64,000 nt of DNA from NCBI GenBank assembly GCA_039545315.1, contig BCIM01000005.1:126609-190608 (forward strand), in the 5' to 3' direction. The notes below the pieces were generated by a model that worked only from the letters and a program-made list of their open reading frames with translations, did no database searches and had not been told where the DNA came from. How positions within the stretch are numbered: the stretch's first letter is position 1; each line of letters begins with the position of its first letter. This stretch comes from Kondoa malvinella. Its lineage: Eukaryota > Basidiomycota > Agaricostilbomycetes > Agaricostilbales > Kondoaceae. The position numbers and the translations under genes were made by a program. Below, piece by piece: positions 35,789 through 47,298 of this stretch.

Positions 35789-36464
35789 TGCTCGCTAGGA
35801 AGAAGCATAGACAACGTAAAGCAAGTTGAGATCTGATTTAGAGGCTTTACAATCTAGACAGAAGACTGGCGAAGACCAGAATCCGCAAAGCAGTGTTGTC
35901 GTGCTTATGCCGAGCTGTCAACACAGCGTGTGTCTTCAATGCGATACGATGAAAGATGTAGGCCAAGAATTACAACACGCCGCTGTGGTGCATAAGAGTC
36001 GTTTTCAGTTCTGTTCGTTCAGTCGGAATACTTTTGATCTACGCAGGCGCTCCAGCGAAACAATCTGTCATCAGAGCAGGCATTGCACCCAGCCTGGCTG
36101 TATTCTCGATTATACTATAACCCTCTCTTGGACACTTGTTCTCCGAGCAGGTCTCTGTTGCTGCTAGGAGCCGCAGACGGAAGATTGCATCTGAAAAGAG
36201 CGTCTACTGCAACTGCTTGCATTAAGCCAAACAAGCCTTTTCTCCAAAGGCTTATGCTTGCATTGAATCTCATATACACCCCTGATCTGCCTCCTGGTAT
36301 TTGGCAATGCTCACAATGAAGCTTCTCGTCTGTCGACACTGCTCATGCTGTCCAAGAGCTATGCTCTCAAAGGACCGACATACAGCCCAGGCTGTGCTAT
36401 GCGGCTCTCGGACTTCTGTCTCGCTCTTTCTCTTCTGATCATCGTCAGCTGTTCTTCCAGCAGC
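35789..36464. other. Intergenic between the repeat and the kinase
   Basis: No coding frame with clear partners. A short stretch at about 36050-36118 could encode APAKQSVIRAGIAPSLAVF but is isolated and ends at a stop; not called. Confidence 0.35.
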
Positions 36465-37753
36465 ATGTCTACCCAGAGCAATGATACCGTACTTCCGCTG
36501 CCCGCAGTAGCGGGCAAGCCCTCTGTCTTCGGGTCTGTTCTGCTTAGTTCAGAATCGTTCTTCTTGCTAACTTGACCATGCTGGCAGGCAATATACATTG
36601 GTCAAGAGCCTAGGTTCTGCATCCACGTCTGATGTCTACTTGGTCCGCAAGACAGGCGACTCAAATGATGTAAAGGCCGTCAAAGTAGCAAAAACAGATG
36701 ATCCAGCTTGGTAAGCTCTTCCAAAGTTCTTTCACATGATCTGACAATTACTTTAGGCATGATTCAGCTAGTTGGCATGCACAGAACGGTTACGGGGCGG
36801 AAGTCTGCCTCAAAAAGTTGGCTCATGAACGAACCATCCTCAGCAATCTGAATCAGGGCCAACCTACACCATACGTAGTTTATGCGTTTCTTGGGATTCA
36901 GCCAGAAGCACCCAATATGCTCTTCATGGAAGCTGGATGTCTTAATCTTCAAGATCTGCATATGCATTGGGGAAACCTCTATCCTGACAGTGAAGTGAGC
37001 TTGCTGTAAGCCTATGCAGAAATCAGTTGATATTGGTCTGCCCAATAGCACGAGTGGATCGATATCGCCGCCCATGGAGAGCAGCACGAAGAGCATCAGA
37101 AGAATCTGAAAGCCTATCTGCCTTCGAAGCAGGAATTGTCAGTCAACGCGATTCTGACAATAGGCTATTCTGATCTTCTCTTGACAGCTCTATGGATCAA
37201 ATGACACGCTACTTTGGCGTCCAGATCCTTTGCGGTCTTGACCATTTACACCAAAAGGGAGTCATTCACGGAGATGTCAAGTTGGCCAACATCTTGATCA
37301 TGGCCGATACTACAATTCGGCTTTGCGACTTTGACTGCGCGAGAAAGCTCGTCAAAGCTCACGATGAAGGATCGGACGATCTACACCGCTTAGCTGGCTC
37401 TATTTGGATGATGGCTGTAAGTTTCCGTCGGTCCTTTGCGTGAACGATGCTGAGCTAGAACATAGACCGGCCAGATGTCGTACTACATCACTCTGCCCCT
37501 TGACTGCCTACAACGATTGACACAGGCGAATCGAGCCGATCCTGCTCTCAACGACTTTTGCCTCGCTTGCTACAAAGAAGACATCCATACGCTCAAGAAA
37601 CATCCCTGGATGACTGCGACAGGTAATCGGCACCCTCTCGATACGGATTCGAAGGCATTCGCGCAAGAGCTTCAAGAGTTGGCTCGTTCTGCTTTTGCCG
37701 AGGTCCCAGAGGTTGTCAAAGGATACTTGAGGAGCCAGGGCGTTAAGCTATAG
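36465..37753 (+). CDS. Atypical protein kinase, HGD/DFD variant (344 aa)
   Basis: Exons 36465-36532, 36588-36710, 36757-36994, 37049-37137, 37188-37416 and 37466-37753 give a single 1035-nt frame. Kinase landmarks are a degenerate glycine loop (LVKSLGSASTSDVYLV), VK in AVKVAK, hinge LFMEAG, catalytic loop GVIHGDVKLANILI, metal motif LCDFDCARK, and a C-lobe end LKKHPWM. The HRD arginine is Gly and DFG is DFD. The catalytic Asp, the following Lys and Asn and the metal Asp are kept, so activity is possible but activation by a phosphorylated loop is unlikely. The glycine loop lacks its usual second glycine. The gene lies between two direct repeats and may be an insertion or expanded-family kinase. 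Confidence 0.7.
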
Positions 37754-37828
37754 AGCTCGTCTGAGCCAGAGGTACATACTCTCATATGATTCTGCTATCT
37801 TATAGACGCATCTCACGCGATAGGCACA

Positions 37829-38070
37829 ACAGACAATCATTTGTAACATAGCAATTACTAGATGCGGGAGATGATGGCAAGCATTCATGTACATACACGG
37901 CTTTCAAATACGGGACTTTCTGCTGCTCTCCTTGACCTCTTCTCTCCGTGCCATTTGGTCAAATTGTTTTCTTCTTCTGCAACCGCGAAAGGAAAGTCAT
38001 GGTGTCTACTAGAAGCCAGCGAAAACGCCCAGCTTCGCCTGTTGAGGCTGTAGCTATCGTGAAAGCCGAA
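37829..38070 (+). repeat. Direct repeat copy 2 (parent copy): promoter and first codons
   Basis: Source copy of the block also found at 35523-35760, in the same orientation. It includes acaatcatttgtaacatagc, a long identical central run, and the start codon. Copy 2 carries an extra 'ggaaa' just before gtcatgg. Confidence 0.8.
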
Positions 38071-39511
38071 GAGGATTCGTCAGCTCTGTCTGATATCGCT
38101 TCACCGCCCAAGAAAGCTCGCAAGACCAAGGGCAAAGCAGTCGCAGCTGCCAAAGTGAAAAAGGAGGAAGAATCAGAGGGCGAATGCGTTCCTCCTCCTG
38201 TTGATGAAGCTGCTAGTCCAGCTTCCAAAGGCAAAGCTAAAGCTGCCCCGACGTCCAAGTCTGTCAAGTCTGTCAAGGAAGACGATGATGGCCTTGGTCC
38301 TAAACCGCTCAAAACTGCTGGTGCGCATCCAATATCCTCGTGCAGTATTCAGCTGATCAGTCGCAGAGAGCACCTGGCGTGAATCTGACATCCCAAAGAA
38401 GAAGACCATCACAAAGGGAGAAGTGACAAAGCTCTACCGCTTGAACGACAAGGACATCAAGAAGCTCGAGTATGAGTCTATCATTACTGCTGCCGGGTGA
38501 GACCTGCCCAACTTTCTGGCGCGAACTGTCTGAGATGCCAGGAAAGGTATGATTGTCATCTGTACAAGGAGATTGATGTCGAGCGCGTTGCTTGGGCCAA
38601 GCATGGCTCTCCGGAAGGCTTTGACCATGTCAGTCTGCCCATCACCCAATCCCAAGTTTCGGCTGACATCGTTGACAAGTATATCGCTACTCTCGAGCTG
38701 CGACACAACAAGCAAGGTAAAACTACAGCTTTTGCTGGCCCTGCTTGTCGTCCCAAGCGCAAGGCTCCCGATCCATCTGTGTAGGTTCAACACTCGTTGG
38801 CTACTGACATGTTTGAGCCATCATATCTAGCCTGCCTCCTCGTCTGATGCAAGTCCAGAAAGACTTTGAGGAATACTATCATCAAGAATGGGTTTGCTCA
38901 GACTCGTAAGACCGCTGCCATATATCTGACACTCGCTCGTAGATCTTTGACACTGTCATGGCTCATCTCGATTACCAAGACCGCGAAAACGAACCGGGAT
39001 ATGGCAATGGTTTCAGCAACAAGATGCGCATTGATGTCGTTCCTCCCGCTATGGAAGCCCTGCCTAGATACCCTCGCCGACCAGGAGCGGAAGAATTTAA
39101 CGACGTTACCCATCTTGCTGCGCTCAAAGAGATCCTTGATAATGCACCAGAGCGAGAATCAGTCAATGCTGGGTTCACCAGCGGAATGCAGCATGTTGAC
39201 GGTGATTACGAAGAGGCGACTTGGACGACTGAATATCGAGATGATGTTCGTGCCGAATTGGACCAAGTCAAGCTCAAGTACGGCTTGCAGTCTGAAATCT
39301 ATCTGATTGCTGCATGGTTGTCCTATGATGCTGTGAGGATGAATCTGCATCGCTTCTGATCCCGCTCATTCTTCTCTAGTTTGCCAGTGCCATCAAAGGC
39401 ATTCATTACGACGAGGATGAGGGCTGGTCGGATGAGGCGCATACGCTCTGGCTCAGTGATATGCCCGGGTACAACGAGAATGCTCCGGCTGGCGGAGATG
39501 ACGGTGATTGA
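37999..39511 (+). CDS. Nuclear basic protein with XPA_C-like segment (422 aa)
   Basis: Exons 37999-38320, 38367-38496, 38547-38780, 38831-38891, 38943-39332 and 39380-39511 sum to 1269 nt. The first 105 residues are Lys/Ser/Pro-rich with nuclear-localisation patches (SPPKKARKTKGK). The next segment, TITKGEVTKLYRLNDKDIKKLEYESI then YDCHLYKEIDVERVAWAKHG, resembles the DNA-binding C-terminal domain of XPA/Rad14 (ITKTEAKxxYLLxDxDLxxL). The remainder is acidic and unrecognised. No XPA-type CxxC zinc finger is present, so this is probably not the orthologue of Rad14 but a fungal protein reusing the domain. The family assignment is tentative; the exon model is consistent throughout. Confidence 0.55.
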
Positions 39512-39722
39512 GGGAAGCAGCATGATTGCCTTTGGGCGACACTCTACATGCTTTGCTTTCCTCTTCCTAGTCGAGATATCCTGCATTATGATCAATTCGC
39601 ATTGTTTCCTTGAGACGCTTAGCTGACGCCTTCGACTCTTGCCTGCTGGTCGGGATGTTCCGGCTCAGATCTTGAAGCATTTCAACTCGATCCCATTCGT
39701 CGACTGACAACTTGTATCCAAT

Positions 39723-41248
39723 ATGGCAGCGTTTGCAAGACTGGCACGGCCAGCAAGAACGATGGCCCAGCGCCGTTTCGCTTCCACTTCAAGCGCACCT
39801 TCAGAGGCAAGTTGAACATTTCTCCCAAAAACATGTGCCAACAAAGAGGCGCGCCTCGCGCTGAGCTGCATCGCTCTACCTGGCTGAACAGTACAAGTAT
39901 GCTAATATTTGGTCTTGCGCTGTTTTAGTCTGCTCTCTATTCGCGATCTTCCGGTATCGCTTTTTCCCTTTTATCAGTTGGGTCCTTTGCCTGGTACACC
40001 TCGCAATTCGGCCTTCCCTTCTTCCCTGAAGCAAAGGCTATGACTATGGCTGAAGAAGGTCTCCACCCTCCTGCATATCCTTGGTCGCACAAGGGAGTTC
40101 TTGATGGCTATGACCACTCGGCGTAGGTTCGACTCGCCTTAGCCTATTGCGTGGCTGACGGTGGATGATACTCTGCAGTATCCGACGTGGATACCAAGTC
40201 TACCGAGAAGTCTGTTCGACCTGTCACTCGCTCGATCGGATCGCTTGGAGAAATCTAGTCGGTGTCTCGCACACGGTAGACGAAGCCAAAGCCATGGCCG
40301 AAGAAGTAGAATACACAGACGGGCCAAACGATACTGGTGAAATGTTTGAAAGACCAGGCAAATTGGCAGACTACATGCCTAAACCTTATGCCAACGAAGA
40401 AGCTGCAAGAGCTGGAAACGCTGGTGCTCTACCACCTGATCTCAGTCTCATGACTAAAGCTCGTCATGGTGGTGCCGATTACGTCTATGCGCTTTTGACT
40501 GGTTACGTTGACCCGCCAGAGGGTGTTGAAGTTCGTGAGGGCATGAACTAGTCAGTCGTCTCGCATAGCAGGTCGTCCTATGACAACTGATTGCGTCGTT
40601 TAGCAACCCATACTTCCCAGGTTAGCAGATACGGGGAATCTGCTAGATACCAAGCTCACACCAATCTACAGGCGGAGCTATCGGCATGGCTCGAGTGCTA
40701 TATGATGGTCTTGTGAGTACTACCAATACGTGTATCCACCTTTGCTCATCCCTCGTTCAGGTGGAATACCCTGATGGTGAGGAAAAGACTATTTTGATCC
40801 AGATCTCGCTCAAGGCTTGTTGCTGCTCACAGGCACTCCCGCCACTACCTCGCAGATGGCCAAGGACGTCGGTAAGCAGAGCGATACAAATCACTATGAC
40901 TATCCTCACTCCCGTGCTGGTTCATAGTCACTTTCCTGAGTTTCGCCGCCGAACCTGAACTCGACGAGCGCAAGCAACTCGGTTTCCAGGCTGTTGTCAT
41001 CCTGTCTGCTCTCACTGCTCTGTCTATTTGGTGAGCGTGCTGCCCTTTGGTGCCTTCTTTGTGCTGATTTTCGTTTCAGGGTCAAGCGATTCAAGGTATA
41101 TTTTACCGCATCTTCATCAATTGTGTGGCTAACGAGGTCTACAGTGGGCGAATGTCAAGACCCGTCAGCTGGTAAGCATGTTCGGAACTACTGGGCGAGA
41201 AATTTGTTTGATGCATTGACTTTACAGGCCTACAAGACACCCAAGTAA
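39723..41248 (+). CDS. CYT1: Cytochrome c1, heme protein of complex III
   Basis: The start [21 protein letters not shown] is a mitochondrial presequence. From 39929 the exons encode [61 protein letters not shown] with the CxxCH heme site, [39 protein letters not shown] with the axial Met, and the C-terminal anchor [19 protein letters not shown]. Cytochrome c1 passes electrons from the Rieske protein to cytochrome c in the inner membrane. Splicing of the region 39808-39928 is ambiguous: either one GC-AG intron, or a 5-nt exon (TACAA) between an 80-nt and a 32-nt intron. The final exons are very short (YKTPK end). Confidence 0.92.
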
Positions 41249-41754
41249 TCGGTTCGCAGACTTCAGGTTGTGGTGGATGCATAGATATGTCCAATGCATG
41301 CTCAGTATTATTTGCACGAAAGCAGTAACAGCCTGGAACCGAGTCGCCTAGACTGGCATGTTGACACAAACGATCACAGACGCGCGAGTCACGAATGCAG
41401 CCCTTGTGCATCGATACCAACACCCTGCCTCTGCCCATCAGTCCTTTTGCTGTATGAGATCGCTGCTTGTTGTAGCCAAGACAATTGTCAATGCCAACTG
41501 AAGTCTGAATCTCCGTCAAATTGTCAGCGTGTCTGCAGCCTTGGTCTCGTTCCAATGACTCTGCGCCAGTGTACTCTTCGTCCAGAAAGATGGTGTTCTT
41601 ACTCCTCAGCGGTCCGCGCAAAGAAGGCTACCTACCTCTTCTTCTGGCCGTCCGAGTCGGCCTTAATCTGTTGCTACGGAGTGAAACAGACAACAGTCTC
41701 TGACGCTTCTTATCTGTCCTTGTCTGCGTCCACCGTACTCTACAGCCATCTGCG
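41249..41754. other. Intergenic, no gene seen
   Basis: Open frames on both strands here (for example 41294-41815 plus and 41139-41621 minus) overlap each other and neighbouring genes and have no domain-like character. Probably the 3' flank of CYT1 and the promoter of the lyase gene. Confidence 0.4.
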
Positions 41755-44022
41755 ATGCTGTCCCTATTTCTTTTCGTCGCTCTTTCATGCAGCTCTACAC
41801 TCGCGCAGGCCGTGAGTGGAGCAGCGTTTGGTTTTGGTCAAGGTGCTACGGGCGGTGGAGAAGCTCCTGCTCAAACACCCTCGTCTATCCAAGAGTTGGA
41901 AGAGTGGCTTGCGGATGCAACTCCTGTTTGTCTTCATCTGGTGTTCTAGAAGCAGCTGAGGCTTTGAGTCATGAAGCGGACCATCGTACTCGACAAGATT
42001 ATGGACTTCACAGACAGAGATGGTGAAACGACTGGCGAGATTTGCTACCCTTGTAGGTCCTGTTGCCAGACAGTACAAGTCTAACCCCACCCTAGGGACT
42101 TGCTCGCCCTCTCCTCAACTTGCTATCGAGACATCTTTTGGCTGGTGTGAGCACTCTTTTGCAAATCTATCTTGCGTTGAGCTGATGTTTCGCATAGGCG
42201 ACCCTTCATACAAGCGTGGAATCGCCGCATGGAGTCTGTCGCAGTCCTCGTCCATGTCATAGGCTGATGAACGACGCAGAGACTACCGCGGCTGCAGATA
42301 CTTTATCTATTGGCTCGAACAAGTCTTTGATCGGTTCCGGAAAGACTACCGGCATCAAAGGGATCGGTCTTGACCTACAAGGCGTGGAGAACGTAATCAT
42401 ACAGGTAGGTTCTTCCTTAGTACACAAGTAACAGAGCTAACCTTGTGACAGAACATTGCTATTACTGATTTGAGTGGGTTTTGGCTCACAAGTGCTCTCA
42501 TACAATCTGACCGAATTGTAAGATCCTGAATTTGTCTGGGGCGGTAAGTGTTGCAAAGCATGCCAGATTGTGTCTGATTGATCCTGTGCAGGTGATGCAA
42601 TTAGTATTCGTGGCGGAAAGAAGATCTGTGAGCTATGTATATCGATCTGCAGACTTGGCTAATCTGAAGTAGGGTTCGATGGAATCTACATCAACGTATG
42701 TCTCGATCTCAGGCATCGGCTGTAGACTGAGATCCGGGAAGCGCATCGGTCGCCAAATGAGTAAGGGTGCCCTTCCGTATAGCTGAACCACTGCTGAACA
42801 TCCTTACAGTCGTTACCCACGACGATCCCTCTGAGGTTACAGTGTCTAGTCAGTGTTCCGAGAAACATGCTGCAGATCTCGTTTGACGGCAGATTGGCAG
42901 ACAACATCTTTGATGGCGAATCAGAATGGTCTGCTTCTTGCAACGGTCAACACTACTGGGTCGCTTTGTTCAACGGAAAGAAAGTCAATGGTGAGACCGA
43001 CAAGATTACTTTCGCATACAACCATCTGTCAAAGACGTCTGGTCGAGGTCCGAAAGCGAGCGACAATCAGCTGGTGCACATTGTTGTGCGTGTTTCTGCT
43101 CTTTGGACCCGGTAGCCCTCATGTTCTGGACAGAACAATGTGTTTTCCGACATCGATGGCCACGCGCTGGAAACGCCTGTTGGTTCGAACGTATTTGCTG
43201 AAGGCAATGTACGTCCTGTTTGCTTTTACCGAGAGTAACTGAGGCTGACCTAAACCTCTGCAGTACTTCGTATGTCTCGTGTTCGTCGCGCACATACTTC
43301 TAATAGGGATCTTAGACCAATGTCAAGAGCACTTCATCTGACGAAGCTGGCACCCTTGAATACTTTGTTCGGGTCGATACCGTCGATGCTTGCACGTCAG
43401 CTCTTGGCCGCGCTTGTCAAGCAAACGAGCTGGTTTCAAGCGGCGCTGTTGAAGGTCACACCGCGGAAGCTACTTTGACCAGAGCCAAGTCTGGTGAGCA
43501 TTGATTTAGACTGGTTCAGTCCATTCTGAGTAATTTCGAAGAGCCTGCCATTACTGATTTCGAAGTCAAGACTGCACAAGAAGCTTTCGATCAAGTATCC
43601 CAGGGAATCAGCGGTACGTCGGCTGCCGCTCAGTCAGTCGAAGAAGGCGGCGCCGAGCAACCGATTTCGGAGTCTATTCAAGAGGCTGTTCCGCAAGAAG
43701 CCATCGTTGAAGAGGCCCTTTCTGAGGAAGAGAGCGTCACTGAGCCTACGCCAGAAGTGGCAGCACCTCAAGAAGACGCTGAACTTGCTGCAATTCCTGA
43801 AGAGGAAGCTGCTCAAGAGGACATATCAGAGTGAGTATACGACTGAAAAGGTCTACTACTGCGGTAATAAGATTACCTAGGCCTGCTCCAGCTGCTCCAA
43901 TCGCCTCTGTACCTGGTAAATCATATTCGGACTATACCGTAGGCCATTCCTTTGTTCATTGTTCTCAAGTGACCTCTTGCTGTCTAGTCTTGCATGAGAA
44001 GCTACAACAAATGTCGCGATGA
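41755..44022 (+). CDS. Secreted pectin/pectate lyase-like protein (PL1 fold) with acidic tail
   Basis: A signal peptide (LSLFLFVALSCSSTLAQA) is followed by many short exons (41755 onward) encoding the parallel beta-helix lyase pattern: FGFGQGATGGGEAP, IVLDKIMDFTDRDG, LSIGSNKSLIGSG, GIGLDLQGVENVIIQNIAI, FVWGGDAISI, RIGRQMIVTHDD, NNIFDGESEWSASCNGQHYW, SGRGPKASDN, DIDGHALETPVGSNVFAEGNYF. This is the fungal pectin lyase branch of family PL1, cleaving pectin by beta-elimination. After the lyase domain comes an unusual Glu/Ala/Pro-rich extension (EEALSEEESVTEPTPEV). It suggests an environment with plant cell walls. The last exon may instead splice internally. Confidence 0.8.
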
Positions 44023-44592
44023 TCATCAAGTAGCATTTACTTCTGTACGTGCATGCTGCCAGACTTTGCCCGAGGCTGAATCCAAAATAGTGCGACCAAA
44101 TGGTTTCGCAATGCAATGCCATGAAGAGAAGATCCATGATGCATAGGCGTCTTGTGCACTCTCACTGAAGGCGGCCTGACCGGTTGGGGAAAGTGGGCAG
44201 TCATGTGTGCAGGTCACAAATGCGGAGACCTGCCGTTCTAAATATTATGCATGGTGATGGCCTTATCGCTTCAGATCTTCCCGCGACTGATGAGGAAGTC
44301 TTTGCTGCTCGTCTTGTATTTCAGAACGCTGTCACTGTGACTGCGCTGTCTATACCCCGGGTTTTCGATGACTTGAGAAGAAATTACCCGTCATGCCGCC
44401 CGACTTCCCCTTTTGGTTCCTGGATAAGCTTGGCCGTGACCGGATTCAGAATTCGATGTTGATCTGCACCAACGAAGGTTTGAAGACGCTTCTGTGCCTT
44501 CTCTTTGTCTGCAAGAGATTTTGGCGTTTAACAGAGCAAAATTTCCAGATCAAGCACAAAGTTTTAAAGTCAAGCTATCGCAATCCTCAAGC
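44023..44592. other. Intergenic / 5' leader of the aquaporin gene
   Basis: Contains an open frame that runs into the aquaporin from 44494, but the segment before the ATG at 44593 has no conserved texture. Nothing else recognised. Confidence 0.35.
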
Positions 44593-47298
44593 ATGCCCAT
44601 GTATTCAGCAGGGACAGCCTCTGCTCCCGTCTCCCCTACCCTTCGAGACACTATGGCAGCCGCAGACAAGGGTGGTTTTGATTTTCCTGGCACTTCTGCT
44701 TCAGCCCAACCTGGTATTGTTGTGAGCCCGGCAGGTGATGTACTCGGCGCTTCTGCTTCGGACACCAACTTGCCAGCTACTGGAGGTGCCAGCGTGCCAG
44801 CCAGCGTCGGGCCAGAACACTTCAAGTCCACTGACTTTGCTGCACCTCGGCATCATCACCATCATCACCGAGCTCCCGCTGCAGTTCCATACGGCAACCC
44901 ATACCGTCACGATGCACCAGCATACTCTCTCGGAGGTGCTCACGCTTATCCACCTAATGCTGCCTACGGACAGTATGCACCTGCGCCTGGTACAAGACGT
45001 GCGGGGCAGCGCCAAGTTCAGGGTCTGGGACGAGTGAGTGATGTCTTATTTGTCATTGCTATGTCCCTAACATATTACTGCAGGCTATGCCAACAGTAGG
45101 CAATCAGCTCTTGCCCCGGTAAAATGCTAAGTCGGTGCCGTTAGTGGCAAGAGATGCAGCTACACAAGCAGCTCAAGGCCGAGCGTGCAGCTCGTGCGCT
45201 CCAAAACGGCGGACACCGTCATCATCACAAGAGCGGTGCAACGACCCCTAGAAATGCATCAATGAACAACTTGACTGCTGTTCCACCTCCAGCTTCTGTC
45301 AACGGAGATATCCATCAAGCTGTCGCCGAAATGCAGCAAGCTATGCTGCACCTGACTTCTCTCCTTCCCGAAGGCTACGCCGGCACCATGACGCCTTACA
45401 CTCTCACTCCTGCTGCGTCGCGTCAAGTCACTCGAACCGGTACCGCGGAGCCATCAATGAACGGCGACGCTCACATGAATGGAAATGGCTACGGTAATGG
45501 CAAAGAAAACAACCTCAAGTCCACTGCTTCCCACAGTTCTGGCTCTTCTTGCAGCTCGGATGATGAGGAAGAAGAGGAAGAAAAGCCAAACCCTCTTGCG
45601 CGCTTCAGGCACTGGATCAGAGAACCGGCTGCCGAGTTCCTAGGGACTGCATTGCTGATTACTTTTGGGTGAGTCCTGATGGCATGTATGATTGCGCAAG
45701 TTGACAAATTGAAACAGTAATGGAGTCAACAACGTATGTTGAACTTCTCCTCTAAAGCGCTGTATAGCTCACATGGCTTGCAGCAATTCTTCCTTTCTCG
45801 CGATCCAGACATATCAGACCTCGTCAGAGGTACTTACACCTCCATCGTGAGTCGCACGTCTCTGCGTTCCTTCCTACTTTTCTGACATTTTTGACAGTCC
45901 TGGTGGTAAGTCAATGGATGTCTGTAGACCACATCGTACTCATCAATCTAAACAGCTGGGGTATTGGTGTCATGACTGGTGTATACGTTTCCGGAGGAAT
46001 CAGTGGTGTAAGGTGACAATTTGTCGGTCGTGTGATATGGCTGATGAGTACATTTAGGGCCATATCAACCCCGTTGTCACGGTTTCGCTGGCCATCTTCA
46101 GACAATTCCCCTGGAGAAAGGTGTTGCCCTTCATTCTCGCTCAAATTCTCGGTGGTATGTCCGCATCTGATGCGCTTACCGCAAGAGTATGCTGAGCATA
46201 CTTTACAGCCATGACCGCTTCTGCTTTCATCTCGCTGCTGTATGATGAAGCGACCGATATTTTCGAAGGTGGAGCGGGTATCCGAACCGTCACTGGTGTC
46301 ACGTCTACTGCCAACTTGTACACAACGTAGGTCCGAGGCTTCTTCTCATGAGGCGACAGACTCATCTGTACGGTCTAGTTTCCCTCTTGCCTATGTTTCT
46401 GTCGCCACCGGTTTCTTCCAAGAATTTTTCGACACAGCTGTGCTCATGATAGTCATTCTAGCTATTGGTGTAAGTACTCTCTCTTGATGCAGTATCTGTC
46501 ACCTTATCGGTGCTTAGGATTCCAATAATACACCTCCTCGTATGGTGTCTCTTTCGCTTGTGAAGTATCTGTGATCTGACGTAGCATGCAGCCGATGGTC
46601 TTAATCCTCTTATCCTATGCTTCCTCATCTTCGGGATCGGTGCTGCTCTCGGCAGGTAAGCTTGATCTGTCAAAGCAGATCGACTGTCGCTGATAAATTT
46701 TCAGTCAAACCGCATATGCCATTAAGTAAGTTCAAGGTCTTGTCAGCAGCCTTGCCCTAGCTTACTGTGTACTCACAGTCCGGCTCGTGACCTTGGTCCC
46801 AGGTTGATGCTTTGGTGTCGTGGTTATGGAACCGAATTATGGACTGCTAATGTGAGTCATTTCTTGTTTGCTTCCATCGACGCAAGCTGATGAACCGATT
46901 AGGATTGGTATTGGGTACATACTCCTATAGCGTTTGCCATCTTCAGACATATCAGTTTAAGGATTCCTGACTTTGGGTTGCAGTGCTACCTTTGTTGGCG
47001 GTATTGCAGGATGCTTGGTATACGAGTGAGTCAATATTACCCACGAATGATGCTCAGCTAAAGCATTGTTGGCAAGTGTGTTCATCTACACTGGAGCTGA
47101 ATCGCCTCTGAACCAAAAGTGGGAATGGCGCTGGAGCAAAAAGAACAAGGGTCTGGTCAATGAAGGTCCTTCGCCCGGTACCGAGAACCAGATGAACGAG
47201 AAGTTGCCCGCTGGAGGTAAGTCTATCTCGGTCCATTCAATTTTTTGCTCATCATACCACAAACAGGTGACCGAGCTCGTCATGGCGAGGCAGTTTGA
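44593..47298 (+). CDS. Aquaglyceroporin with long cytoplasmic N-terminus
   Basis: A disordered 270-residue N-terminus (44593-45033, a 12-nt exon 45084-45095, then 45145 onward) carries a His-rich patch (RHHHHHHR), Pro/Tyr stretches and an acidic run, ending in FRHWIREPAAEFLGTALLITFGNGVNNQF. The MIP channel follows: GGISGGHINPVVTVSLA (first pore loop, NPV instead of NPA), [41 protein letters not shown] (second NPA, with glycerol-type Asp), and FIYTGAESPL. This is the GlpF/Fps1-like group, moving glycerol and water; long N-termini regulate Fps1 in osmotic stress. The C-terminus ends GDRARHGEAV after an intron at 47217-47268. Confidence 0.85.

Noticed and set aside
41294..41815. Plus-strand frame of 173 codons between CYT1 and the lyase
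   Set aside because: Overlaps the start of the lyase in another frame, Cys/Ser-rich, no domain signal; a minus-strand frame of similar length covers the same bases.
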